From Pseudoalteromonas sp. FUC4 (GTDB lineage Bacteria > Pseudomonadota > Gammaproteobacteria > Enterobacterales > Alteromonadaceae), in NCBI RefSeq assembly GCF_008370255.1, contig NZ_SEUI01000001.1:435295-499294 (forward strand): a stretch of DNA of 64,000 bases, in the 5' to 3' direction. Position 1 is the stretch's first letter. Every line of letters starts with the position of its first letter. Made by a program: the position numbers and the translations under genes. The notes under the pieces are model-generated. The model searched no databases. It was not told where the DNA came from and worked only from the letters and a program-made list of their open reading frames with translations. Shown piece after piece: positions 53,462 to 62,748 of this stretch.

Positions 53462-53652
53462 GTTTTATTTAATGCGTAAGTTAATACCTTAAATACGTTA
53501 ATAGAGTAGGGTGTGTATTTATAATTAATATTTTGGGTATGCTTGTTTAGGCTACGCGAATATAATGCGAGATAACCGTATAAAAAATAATACCCCTTCT
53601 GCTTTGCTTATTTTGAGCAAGGCATCATTAAATAAATATTGAGATTTAAACC

Positions 53653-54903
53653 ATGGCACCAGGAACCAGCCTAAGCGTACTTGAAATAAGTGCGATATTT
53701 TTATCAATTACCGCGTTACTCACCTATGTAAACCATCGCTTTATTGGCTTGCCAACAACCATTGGCGTTATGGTTATTTCGATGCTTTTATCTATCGGCG
53801 CTATATTTTTGGGCTTTTTAGGGTTTGATGATCTTATAGATTACGAAGTGAGCTTACTCGATCAGTTAGATTTTACCGAGGTTTTGCTCGATGGCATGCT
53901 CTCTATGCTGCTTTTTGCTGGGGCGCTGCATGTAAATGTTAGCGATTTAAGGCGCTATAAATTGCCAATAGGTATTTTGGCCTGTGTTGGTACGTTGTTA
54001 TCTACGGTTATTATTGCAGGCGCGCTTTATTTAGTGCTTCCTTTGCTTGGTTTTGATTTAGCGTTTATTTGGTGTTTACTGTTTGGCGCATTAATTTCGC
54101 CAACTGATCCGATTGCGGTAATGGGAATTTTACAATCTGCGGGAGCGCCTAAAAGTATTGAAACCGTGATTGCGGGTGAATCGTTGTTTAACGATGGTAT
54201 AGGCGTGGTTATTTTTGTGCTTTTATTGGGTGTTTTATCAAGTGGTGATATTCCTACAACCTATTATGTAGCGCACACGCTGGCGGTTGAAGCCGGTGGC
54301 GGTATTGTTTTTGGTTTGGTATTAGGTGGTATTTTATATTACTTACTTAAAAGTATTGATAGTTACCAAGAAGAGGTGCTACTTACTTTAGCGGGCGTTA
54401 TTGGTGGTTATGCATTGGCAAGCCATTGGCATTTGTCGGGCCCACTTGCAATGGTAATGATGGGGTTAATGGTGGGCAATCATGGTCGTAGTATGGCTAT
54501 GAGCGACAAAACACGCCATTACGTTGATTTATTTTGGGAACTGATTGACGAAATTTTAAATGCCATTTTATTTGTACTCATAGGGCTCGAGGTCGTCATG
54601 ATTGCATTTTCGAGTAATTTGTTTATTGCTGGTGGCTTAACTATTTTTATAGCGTTAATGGCACGTTTAATTGTTGTGGGTATAACAACCACTACATTTA
54701 ATAAGCAATTAGAGTTGCCATCTGGTGCATGGAAAGTTTTAACCTGGGGTGGCTTGCGCGGTGGTATTTCGGTTGCACTGGTATTGCAGTTACCTGATGG
54801 GAACGAGCGCGATATTTTATTGGCTCTTACTTATGCGGTTGTGGTGTTTTCTATTTTAATTCAGGGTTTGAGTATTGGTAAAGTAGCCAAAACTATCCGT
54901 TAA
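53653..54903 (+). CDS. CPA1-family Na+/H+ antiporter (NhaP type)
   Basis: A 416-residue membrane protein with about eleven to twelve hydrophobic segments. Characteristic CPA1 features are ISPTDPIAVMGILQSAG, AGESLFNDGIGVVIFVLLLG and TWGGLRGGISVALVLQLP. It exchanges Na+ (or K+) for H+. It is independent of nhaD and lies between the two paralogues. The ATG follows GAGATTTAAACC. Confidence 0.92.
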   Translation: MAPGTSLSVLEISAIFLSITALLTYVNHRFIGLPTTIGVMVISMLLSIGAIFLGFLGFDDLIDYEVSLLDQLDFTEVLLDGMLSMLLFAGALHVNVSDLRRYKLPIGILACVGTLLSTVIIAGALYLVLPLLGFDLAFIWCLLFGALISPTDPIAVMGILQSAGAPKSIETVIAGESLFNDGIGVVIFVLLLGVLSSGDIPTTYYVAHTLAVEAGGGIVFGLVLGGILYYLLKSIDSYQEEVLLTLAGVIGGYALASHWHLSGPLAMVMMGLMVGNHGRSMAMSDKTRHYVDLFWELIDEILNAILFVLIGLEVVMIAFSSNLFIAGGLTIFIALMARLIVVGITTTTFNKQLELPSGAWKVLTWGGLRGGISVALVLQLPDGNERDILLALTYAVVVFSILIQGLSIGKVAKTIR

Positions 54904-54944
54904 ATATAAATTGGTTAGATCAAACCTGTTAAATGTAATTTTTT

Positions 54945-54983
54945 AAAAAGCGTGTGAAATAGCTGTATTTCACACGCTTTTTA
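54945..54983. terminator. Bidirectional terminator after the antiporter gene
   Basis: AAAAGCGTGTGAAATA, loop GCTG, TATTTCACACGCTTTT. It serves the antiporter and the convergent outer-membrane pseudogene. Confidence 0.9.
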
Positions 54984-55006
54984 TTTTTCTTATAAAAAAA
55001 GGGTAA

Positions 55007-55555
55007 TTAAAACGTAAAGCTGAGCTGCACACCGCTGTAAATATGTTCTTGTGCTTCCCAGTAGTCGCCATCTATTTGGCGTGCTCGGGTAAATACTTCT
55101 ATTTTAAATGGCTTAAAGTGATAACCCGCACCTATACCTGCGTAGCCGTCTATGTCGTTGTTCGATTTTTCTATTTGGTAGGTGTTGTCGCCTCTATCGT
55201 TTTTAAAGGCAAGTTCGAACAGATCTAAGCCAAGCTCGGCGTATATAAAAAAGTCATTAAAATAACCAAGCTTCATTCCATTGTCCCACGTTATAAATTA
55301 TTCTTGCTCGCCTTGTTTATTATCGATTACTGCCGCGCCAATTGCGCTGGTAAAAACAACACCAAAGTTACTGTAATTTTGCTTAACCATCATTTCTACA
55401 CCCGCAGATGTAATGCTGCTATCGCCATTAAATTCTGATTTTATAAAAATACCGGTGTTAGGCATGTTGTTACCGAGTAAAAGCCTTGCGTTAGCATTTT
55501 GGCTAAATGATAAAAGCGTGCTTAATAAAACAAAAAGAGGAAGTGTGTGTTTCAA
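55007..55555 (-). pseudogene. Outer-membrane beta-barrel gene interrupted by one stop codon
   Basis: Two open stretches lie in the same frame and are separated by a single TAA at 55298-55300. The first 85 residues start with a signal peptide (KHTLPLFVLLSTLLSFSQNANA) and strand pattern; the last 98 after the stop read FITWDNGMKLGYFNDFFIYAELGLDLFEL... and end in a terminal GVQLSFTF typical of outer-membrane barrels. Joined, they make a continuous protein of about 182 residues. A TTG at 55555 is the only fitting start, with weak Shine-Dalgarno. Most likely inactivated by a point mutation. Confidence 0.8.
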
Positions 55556-55795
55556 AAAAGTTAATCCATTAATGATGAAAAGTTACCAGAGCTGTAATTA
55601 TAAATACATGACTTAGTATTGCATGTAATTAAATGTATAAATTTGTTTGATTGTTACTCAGCTATGCCAAAGTAAGGTGTTTAAAATAAAACCAACTAAA
55701 AAAAGACATAAATAATTATATACATTTTAAAACTTAAAGTAGCGATTTTAGGCACGATCATTAGTTCGTAAGTTATTTAAATATATAGAAAAAAC

Positions 55796-55934
55796 TTAAA
55801 CGTATTAGACTAAGGTCTATAGGTTAATTTTTCTCACTTATTAGGTTTGTTTTAATCGTTTGTCGGGGTTGTGGTAATTCTCTAAAGTTCAGTTGTCGGC
55901 AACAAGCACGGCTTAACTAATCAGGAATATGACC
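55796..55934 (+). repeat. Duplicated leader of the small secreted protein, copy 2
   Basis: Second copy of the leader. The dyad is changed to AGACTAAGGTCT (one arm less symmetric). The TTGTCGG words and the CAGGAA Shine-Dalgarno are kept. The remaining part of the 379-base gap before it (55556-55795) has no gene. Confidence 0.85.
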
Positions 55935-56342
55935 ATGAAACTTACACTTATCAAAACTATCGCTCTTAGCTCACTATTAACATGTTCAGCTGCTGCAATG
56001 GCTGATCAAAGTGATTACAAATTAATGGTTATTGAAACTGCAACAGCGCCACAGCCACTTGAGCAATCATTTAATAGCTGCGCACTGAATGTTAAGTCAA
56101 AAAACTACGCTGAAGCGGAAGCAATTTGTACTAAAGCAATCACACTTTTAAAAGACGCAGATGGCCCTAAATTTAAAGTACGCCAACTTACGTCATTCGC
56201 ATTAAGCAACCGTGGTGTTGCACGTTTAAAAGCGCATAACGATACAGCTGCACTTGCTGATTTATACGAAGCATCAAAATTGTCTAACAGCTCAATGGTA
56301 TCGCACAACTTAACTCGCGCTAAAGAAGAATTATCGTTATAA
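55935..56342 (+). CDS. Small secreted TPR-like protein, paralogue 2
   Basis: The 135-residue protein starting at ATG 55935 is nearly identical to paralogue 1 (differences near EAATAP/ETATAP, KANNDTAGL/KAHNDTAAL and ANQMSTST/ASKLSNSS). The signal peptide is the same. An upstream ATG at 55929 is possible but paralogue 1 lacks it, and CAGGAA suits 55935. The close match in both coding and leader DNA indicates a recent duplication, followed by change mainly near the C-terminus. Confidence 0.8.
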   Translation: MKLTLIKTIALSSLLTCSAAAMADQSDYKLMVIETATAPQPLEQSFNSCALNVKSKNYAEAEAICTKAITLLKDADGPKFKVRQLTSFALSNRGVARLKAHNDTAALADLYEASKLSNSSMVSHNLTRAKEELSL

Positions 56343-56404
56343 AAAACCTTTATAACGTGTTTTATAGAGTGCTTACTAAAGCATAATATAAAATAGCGAG
56401 AGTA

Positions 56405-56444
56405 AAAAAGCCGATGTTGGGTTAAACCCCAACATCGGCTTTTT
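56405..56444. terminator. Terminator after paralogue 2
   Basis: AAAAAGCCGATGTTGGG and its complement CCCAACATCGGCTTTTT. The hairpin differs from that of paralogue 1 by compensating changes on both arms. The following gap up to 56900 has no gene and presumably holds the porin promoter. Confidence 0.9.
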
Positions 56445-56900
56445 CGTGTTTATAGCATTGATAAAATGCATTACATACATCATCACAATATAAAAGTAAC
56501 ACTCCTCATATAACGCCCAGCATCCCTTGTGTTTTAAATCTGTGCACTTATAGCCTCGCTTAGAATTAATTGATGATTAATTCTCATGGTGACCTATCAA
56601 AAAAGTAGTTTGTTTGTTGCTGAAATGTTAAGCAGAATTTGAGAGCTAATTTTAATAAATAATAAATGTGGTTAATAATTATTAGTCATATTTAATCTAC
56701 CGAAAAACATCTGTTTTTATTAGCATTATTGCTTTTACGCGGTTGGTTTTAACGTGTGATTAGGCTTACTTTTTAATGGAATTATTGTTTTTTTTGTAAT
56801 TGTATTATTGCCTGTTTACGTGAATACAAAGCTAAAAGTAATAAAAAAACGAGTAATGCTACACATAATAAAACATCAACACGGCACACAAGGACACACA

Positions 56901-58199
56901 ATGAGAGCTTTTAAACTATCGGCTTTAGCCGTTGCTATGGGGGTTGTTACCTGTAGTGCTAATGCAAGCGATGATCTAGACACAGTTAAACAGCAATTAA
57001 GCGAATTACAGCAACAGGTTGAAAATTTACAGCTTAAGCTTGCAAACGCCAATAAAAATGAAATAAATGCCATAAAACGCAATACTGAAAAACTATCAAA
57101 TAGTGGCGAAGCGCAAGATGTTGTAGCTGAGCAAAAAGCAGGAGGAATAAAAGTAGGTGGTGCTGTTCGTACTAACTACAGTTATACGTCGTACGAGGAT
57201 GGCAGTAAAAACAGAGGTGGGGATTTTGATTTTGATATTTTTAGGATAAATTTTACAGGCGATGTAGGTGGTGTAAAACTAAATGCCGAGATCCGTTTTT
57301 TTGATTATATGACCGCAGTTAAATATGCTTATGCAACATATGATTTTGCTGACATTTGGCAAGTACAAGCCGGTATTACAAAGGTACCATTTGGTAATTG
57401 GCCTTATAATTCGCACAGCTATTTTTTTAGTACTAATTACTACATTGGGCTCGAGGATGACCACGATTTAGGGGTGATATTTAAACGTAAAATAGCAGAT
57501 AATTGGCAGCTTGATTTAGGCTTTTTTAAAAATGATGAGCTAGGTGGCATAGATGGCTATGTTGATAACCGTAGTGATCGCTATTCATATGATGTAGTGG
57601 GTTTTAGGGGCGCACAGGAGGGGACATACGCAGAGCTTGATAATCCACTTGCTGAATATAATACATTTTCCGCGCGTTATGGCTATCATATTGAACACGA
57701 TAAAGGGAAGACTGAGGTTGGCTGTTCTGCTTTAAGTGGTGGATTACATGATGGTGTAGACAGAGCGGGTGATTATTATGCGTGGGCAGTGCATGTGAAT
57801 AGTAATTTAGGGCCGTGGAATTTACAGTTTCAACATGGCGAATACAATTACGATATAGAAAACGCAAACACCATGGCTGTAGGTGCGTACTCGTTTTATG
57901 ACAGTATTGCTGCTGAGGCCACTACAACCAATGCAAATATTGCTTACAACTTACCTGTAAAATGGGGGCCTGTAACCGCTTTGCAGTTTTATAATGATTA
58001 CGGAGTAATTTACGATAAATCTGATAGCAGTGCAGATACTTGGATGAACGTAACAGGGTTTTCAGTTGCTGCCGGTGGATTGTTCACCTATTTTGACTTA
58101 GTACACGCTAAAAACCAGCCGTTTGTTGGTGGCTCAATTGCTGGTGACAGCGATGAAACTGAGCGCCGTTTTAATATTAATATTGGTTATTATTTTTAA
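56901..58199 (+). CDS. Outer-membrane porin with N-terminal coiled coil
   Basis: A 432-residue protein. The ATG at 56901 follows AAGGACACACA and opens a signal peptide (RAFKLSALAVAMGVVTCSANA). A short coiled coil (DDLDTVKQQLSELQQQVENLQLKLANA, residues 23-50) precedes a strand-rich barrel that ends in NINIGYYF, with the terminal Phe of outer-membrane proteins. It resembles phosphate-selective-porin O/P-like or DcaP-like channels with such coiled coils. It is upstream of the LysR/BCCT/Rieske cluster and may pass the same substrate, which is an inference. Confidence 0.85.
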   Translation: MRAFKLSALAVAMGVVTCSANASDDLDTVKQQLSELQQQVENLQLKLANANKNEINAIKRNTEKLSNSGEAQDVVAEQKAGGIKVGGAVRTNYSYTSYEDGSKNRGGDFDFDIFRINFTGDVGGVKLNAEIRFFDYMTAVKYAYATYDFADIWQVQAGITKVPFGNWPYNSHSYFFSTNYYIGLEDDHDLGVIFKRKIADNWQLDLGFFKNDELGGIDGYVDNRSDRYSYDVVGFRGAQEGTYAELDNPLAEYNTFSARYGYHIEHDKGKTEVGCSALSGGLHDGVDRAGDYYAWAVHVNSNLGPWNLQFQHGEYNYDIENANTMAVGAYSFYDSIAAEATTTNANIAYNLPVKWGPVTALQFYNDYGVIYDKSDSSADTWMNVTGFSVAAGGLFTYFDLVHAKNQPFVGGSIAGDSDETERRFNINIGYYF

Positions 58200-58204
58200 A
58201 AAAG

Positions 58205-58243
58205 AAGAGCATAAGCTTTGCTTGAAATAAGTTTATGCTCTTA
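58205..58243 (+). terminator. Terminator after the porin gene
   Basis: AAGAGCATAA and TTATGCTCTT around a long loop, then ATATT. Weak U-tract. Confidence 0.65.
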
Positions 58244-58456
58244 TATTACTTTTTATAATCGTTTACAGTGAATTAGTCTATTTGAGATGATAGGTTGCTG
58301 GCAATCGACTTGGTAGAAAAACTCAAGCGAACAATGAGTTGACCACAACAATTACCTGCAAATTACTCACCTTAATTTATACCTTATAAACGTGTATGTA
58401 TTCTCAAATTGGTTGGTCAGTCTTTTCTATTGAGTAGAGACAAAGTAGGAAGCTAT

Positions 58457-59383
58457 ATGAAAATTAATCCGTTACCGCCGTTAAATAGTTTAGTGGCATT
58501 TGAAGCGTCTGCACGACATTCAAGCTTCACTATTGCTGCAAAAGAGTTAAATGTGACGCAAGGGGCAATTAGCCGTCAAATTCGACAATTAGAAGAGTAC
58601 TTAGGTAAGGCTATTTTTATTAGAGCAAGCCGAAGTATTCATTTAACACCAACGGGGCTTCAATATTATCAGGCAATCAGCCGCTCTTTAGTTGATATTG
58701 CAGATATAACTGGGCAAGTTAAAAAATGGCAAGGTGATAAAAAAATAACTGTAGCAACAACAAATGCCATGGCTTCGTTATGGTTGTTACCTAAAGTCGC
58801 CGAGTTTCAAAATTTACACGATGATATTGATTTGCGTATTTTAGCCTCCGATAACGAGGTTGATTTAAACCGCTTGGAGTGTGATCTCGCTTTATTTTAC
58901 TGCAGAACCCAACCTGCCAATATGAATATAACAACGTTGTTTTGCGAAGAAGTTTTTCCGGTGTGTAGCCCTTCTTATTTAGAAAAAATAGGCAGTCCAA
59001 CTAAACCGGAAGATATTTTTACTAAAACAATTTTACACCTAGATGAAACACAAATGGGCTGGGTTAACTGGGAAGAGTGGTTTGCGGGTGTTGGGCTTGA
59101 GCAACTTGAGCCAAGAAACCGTATAAATATTAATAACTACCCAATGCTTTTACAAGCTTCAATTAACGGTCAAGGCATTGCATTAGCGTGGGGGTCACTA
59201 GTTGATGAATACTTACAAAGTGGAGTATTGATCCGGCCAACAGAACATGTACTTACTACAGGTTCTAAGTTTTCTATGATAGAACCTAATAATCGTGGTC
59301 GTATGCCAACAAGCGTTAAGCACTTTAGAGAATGGTTGTTACAACAAATTCCAGATGAGGTAGGTGAACGAGGACTCGTTTAA
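58457..59383 (+). CDS. LysR-type transcription regulator
   Basis: A 308-residue regulator of the GcvA-like subgroup. The N-terminal winged HTH is PLNSLVAFEASARHSSFTIAAKELNVTQGAISRQIRQLEEYLG. The effector-binding domain covers residues 95-300. The ATG at 58457 follows TAGGAAGC and gives the common MKINPLPPLN start. It is convergent with the BCCT gene and near the Rieske and aldehyde dehydrogenase genes, which it may control. Confidence 0.9.
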   Translation: MKINPLPPLNSLVAFEASARHSSFTIAAKELNVTQGAISRQIRQLEEYLGKAIFIRASRSIHLTPTGLQYYQAISRSLVDIADITGQVKKWQGDKKITVATTNAMASLWLLPKVAEFQNLHDDIDLRILASDNEVDLNRLECDLALFYCRTQPANMNITTLFCEEVFPVCSPSYLEKIGSPTKPEDIFTKTILHLDETQMGWVNWEEWFAGVGLEQLEPRNRININNYPMLLQASINGQGIALAWGSLVDEYLQSGVLIRPTEHVLTTGSKFSMIEPNNRGRMPTSVKHFREWLLQQIPDEVGERGLV

Positions 59384-59442
59384 TTACCCTCGGTTTTGAG
59401 GTTAGAATTTGGCGTGTAGATTCTGATATTTAATAGTATGAA

Positions 59443-59477
59443 TGCGCTGCCTAAGGAGCAAACCTAAGAGCAGCGCG
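59443..59477. terminator. Hairpin between the LysR and BCCT genes
   Basis: TGCGCTGC and GCAGCGCG arms with an inner CTAAGG/CCTAAG pairing; followed by TATTTTG. It lies between convergent genes. Confidence 0.6.
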
Positions 59478-59499
59478 TATTTTGTGCTTATTTAGTAGC

Positions 59500-61185
59500 T
59501 TAGTTGATTGTATTAGTATGCTTTATTGGTTCGTCGAGTTGATCTTTACCTGGGCGAACATGTTGTGGAAGCATTGCCCAAGGTTTTGGCTCGCGTCGAA
59601 TACTATAAAATAGCGTTACACCCATCATTAAAATAAAAATCGAGATAGGAAAACCAATAATAATGGAGGCAAATTTAATTGCTTGTAATCCGCCTGCATA
59701 AATTAATACCCATGAAATCACCGCAATTGCAACTCCCCATAAGACACGTATAGATTTAGGTGGTTCAGTATCGCCTGCGGCATCAAGTATGCACAGGACT
59801 AACGTTCCTGAATCTGCAGAGGTGATAAAGTAAGTTGCGAGCAATATACACGCTAGAATACTGAGTATCGTCCCTAATAAACCTTCATCTAAGTTATTAA
59901 ATAATGTAAACAGTGCGCGCGTGCTGTCTTCTTTTGTGGCCTCAAGGACTGTTCCACCTATAAATACATCTTGCTTAATTACTTGCTCTGAATTGCTTAC
60001 TTGAGCTGCAACGTTATTTTTTTCAAAGGCGTTTCGCTCGTCTTGCTCTATTTTTAATGCACTGCCACCAAACACAGATAACCAAATAAATGCAATGGCT
60101 GTCGGTGCTATCAGTGCACCGCCTATAAGTTCACGAATTGTGCGACCTTTAGATATACGGGCAATAAACATGCCTACAAAAGGCGCCCAGGTCATCCACC
60201 ATGGCCAGTAAAAGCTAGTCCACGAATTTTGCCAATTGGTGTCTTTTTGTGTGTCGGTCCATAATCCCATTTGCACAATATTTTGAAGGTAGTTACCAGT
60301 GCTTTCGAAAAAAATATTAAAGATGTATCGAGTAGGTCCAATTGCTAAAACAATTAATACTAATAATAGAGAAAGCAGCATATTCCATTGCGATAATAAA
60401 CGAATACCTCGGCCAACCCCTGAAAGCACTGAACCAACAGCGATGGTACATAAAGTAACAATTAAAATAGTTTGTGTTGTTAGGCTTATATCAATACCAA
60501 AAGTTTGTTGTAATCCGGAGTTTATTTGTATAACACCGAGGCTTAAAGTTTGGGCTATACCAAAGGCAGTTACAGCAACGGTAATGATATCGGCAATATG
60601 ACCAATTGGGCCGTAAATACGTTCCCCTACGATAGGATATAAAATAGATCTAAAAGTGAATGGTAGGCCTTTACGATAAGAAAAATAAGAGAGGGCTAGT
60701 GCGACAATAACAAAAAGTGACCATGGATGAAGACCCCAGTGATAAAAAGTTAGCTGCATCGACATTGAGGCTGATTCGTCGGTCAACCCTTCGGTAAATG
60801 GATTATCTGCGTAATGCCACATAGGCTCTGCGACTGACCAAAAAACTAAACCTATTCCCATCCCGCCTGAAAACAACATTGAAATCCAAGCCCAAAAGCT
60901 AAATTCGGGCTTGTCGTTGTCGTTTTCGCTTAATCTAATATGGCCATAACGGCTAACCATAAGATAAATCAAAAAGGCGACCACGAGCGAAACTAAGCCA
61001 ATAGAAAACCACTTCATATTATAAAGTAAGAAAGTAGCGAGAGTTTCAAAGTAGTGACCTGCTTTATTAGCGAGTATCACAATAAATAAAATAAAGGCGA
61101 TTAAAATTACTTTGGAAGCAATGGTAACCGTGGGGTTGAGTCCCTTAAAAATTCCGGACTTAGCTCTTATTGTGGAGTGTGTCAT
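59500..61185 (-). CDS. BCCT-family transporter of a quaternary amine
   Basis: The 561-residue membrane protein has twelve hydrophobic segments. The start at ATG 61185 (ACAGGACAACAC upstream) is chosen over one 54 bases earlier. Family signatures are FWAWISMLFSGGMGIGLVFWSVAEPMWHYADNP (TM3-4 with the Gly/Trp-rich substrate box) and TDTQKDTNWQNSWTSFYWPWWMTWAPFVGMFIARISKGRTIRE. BCCT carriers move betaine, choline, carnitine or similar compounds with Na+ or H+. It is divergent from the Rieske gene across a 372-base gap, a usual layout for a LysR-controlled uptake and breakdown unit. Confidence 0.9.
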   Translation of the reverse strand: MTHSTIRAKSGIFKGLNPTVTIASKVILIAFILFIVILANKAGHYFETLATFLLYNMKWFSIGLVSLVVAFLIYLMVSRYGHIRLSENDNDKPEFSFWAWISMLFSGGMGIGLVFWSVAEPMWHYADNPFTEGLTDESASMSMQLTFYHWGLHPWSLFVIVALALSYFSYRKGLPFTFRSILYPIVGERIYGPIGHIADIITVAVTAFGIAQTLSLGVIQINSGLQQTFGIDISLTTQTILIVTLCTIAVGSVLSGVGRGIRLLSQWNMLLSLLLVLIVLAIGPTRYIFNIFFESTGNYLQNIVQMGLWTDTQKDTNWQNSWTSFYWPWWMTWAPFVGMFIARISKGRTIRELIGGALIAPTAIAFIWLSVFGGSALKIEQDERNAFEKNNVAAQVSNSEQVIKQDVFIGGTVLEATKEDSTRALFTLFNNLDEGLLGTILSILACILLATYFITSADSGTLVLCILDAAGDTEPPKSIRVLWGVAIAVISWVLIYAGGLQAIKFASIIIGFPISIFILMMGVTLFYSIRREPKPWAMLPQHVRPGKDQLDEPIKHTNTIN

Positions 61186-61557
61186 GTGTTGTCCTGTGTA
61201 TGTGTATTTTTTATTGCTTTTTGTTAAACAGTGTTTCAAAACTAGAAAAATTACTTCCTCATTACAAATTATAAATTCTCATCAATCCATGAGCTTTAGT
61301 TATACCTGTAATTTAGTGCTATTACTCTAAAGCCTTTTCAGGTGTTAAGTTCAACAATTATGCATGATAAAAACTCATCGATAGGTGGCGCAAAAATCGT
61401 TTGTTTAGTGCACTGTTGTTAATCAAAATCAAGTCAGTTGATAACAAAATGTAGTTATGGCCTGAGAGTTTAATTTAAATAAAAACGCTTAATTTGTTTT
61501 TCTTAAATTAAAAGTTAGGACTTATCTTTCATCACACACACCGTTTGGAGAAATAGC
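61186..61557. promoter_or_regulatory. Divergent promoter region between BCCT and Rieske genes
   Basis: No gene is visible in the 372 bases. The region is AT-rich and should contain both promoters and any LysR-binding site; no clear T-N11-A dyad could be fixed by eye. The Rieske gene has a good Shine-Dalgarno (TTTGGAG). Confidence 0.5.
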
Positions 61558-62748
61558 ATGAGCAATGTAAAACAAAAAATAATCCCTATTCAGCAGATTG
61601 ATCGTGTACTTAATCCTATTCATGAGGCCACAGGGATGCCTAATGAGGCTTATACCAATCCAGAGTATTTTAAATTTGAACGCGATCAGGTTTTTGGCAG
61701 CACATGGGTCTGTGTTGGTTTCGCTTCTGATTTGACAAAAAATGGTTACGTAAAGCCAATTAACTTTATGGATTTACCACTTTTACTAATGAAAAACCGC
61801 CAAGGCGATGTGCAGGTTTTTCATAATGTATGTAGTCACCGAGGCATGAAGCTGATTCATGAAGAGGGTGAAGTACAAGGCATGATCCGCTGCCCTTATC
61901 ATTCTTGGACATACGATCTGGACGGTAACTTAAAGGGGACTCCTCATATTGGTGGTATTGCAAAGCATAAAGACGAGCGCTTTAAGTGTGAAAATCATGG
62001 GTTAAAAGCACTGCGCTCAGCCATTTGGATGGATATGGTTTTTGTTAACTTGTCGGGCGATGCTGCAAGTTTTGAAGAGCACATTGCACCGCTTGAAAAA
62101 CGTTGGGAACAATTTATTGGTAATGACGGTTTAGATTTATTGCGTCGCGTAAATATGAGCGGACACATTGAAATAGAAGTAAATAGTAACTGGAAACTAA
62201 CAATAGAAAACTTTTGTGAAGCCTACCACTTACCTTGGATACACCCCGCTTTAAATAGTTACTCTAAGTTAGAAGATCATTATAACATTATGTTTAATGA
62301 GCATTTCTCTGGTCAGGGTAGCTTAGCGTATAACCTTTCTGATACCGCCGGTACACACTTACCTAAATTCCCTAACTGGCCTGAGGACAAGTTACGTCAA
62401 GCCGAATATATTGCGCTATTTCCTAATGTTTTAATTGGCATTCAAGCCGACCATGCATTTGCGATGATGATTGACCCGGTAAATACCGATAAAACAGTTG
62501 AGCGATTACGCATTTTTTATGTGGGTGACGAGGCAATGAAAGATGAATATGCGGCATGTAGAACGTCGACCGTTGAGTCTTGGCGCGTGGTATTTAGCGA
62601 AGACATTATTGCGGTTGAAGGCATGCAGCAAGGACGTTACTCTCCTGGATTTGGTGGTGGTGCTTTTTCTCCGGAAATGGACAAGCCAACTCACTTTTTT
62701 CAAACATGGTTAGCAAAACAAGTTAAATCGGCGACGGAGCAAGAGTGA
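61558..62748 (+). CDS. Rieske-type monooxygenase alpha subunit, likely for a quaternary amine
   Basis: The 396-residue oxygenase has the Rieske [2Fe-2S] ligands Cys92, His94 (CSHRG) and Cys112, His115 (CPYHSW). The mononuclear iron site is His224 and His229 in ENFCEAYHLPWIHP, with Asp349 in FSEDIIAVE. It belongs to the group with choline, carnitine and glycine-betaine oxygenases. No separate reductase gene is in the window. Next to a BCCT carrier and overlapping (ATGA) an aldehyde dehydrogenase gene, it fits oxidation of choline to betaine aldehyde, or of carnitine to malic semialdehyde; the substrate is not fixed by sequence. Confidence 0.88.
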   Translation: MSNVKQKIIPIQQIDRVLNPIHEATGMPNEAYTNPEYFKFERDQVFGSTWVCVGFASDLTKNGYVKPINFMDLPLLLMKNRQGDVQVFHNVCSHRGMKLIHEEGEVQGMIRCPYHSWTYDLDGNLKGTPHIGGIAKHKDERFKCENHGLKALRSAIWMDMVFVNLSGDAASFEEHIAPLEKRWEQFIGNDGLDLLRRVNMSGHIEIEVNSNWKLTIENFCEAYHLPWIHPALNSYSKLEDHYNIMFNEHFSGQGSLAYNLSDTAGTHLPKFPNWPEDKLRQAEYIALFPNVLIGIQADHAFAMMIDPVNTDKTVERLRIFYVGDEAMKDEYAACRTSTVESWRVVFSEDIIAVEGMQQGRYSPGFGGGAFSPEMDKPTHFFQTWLAKQVKSATEQE

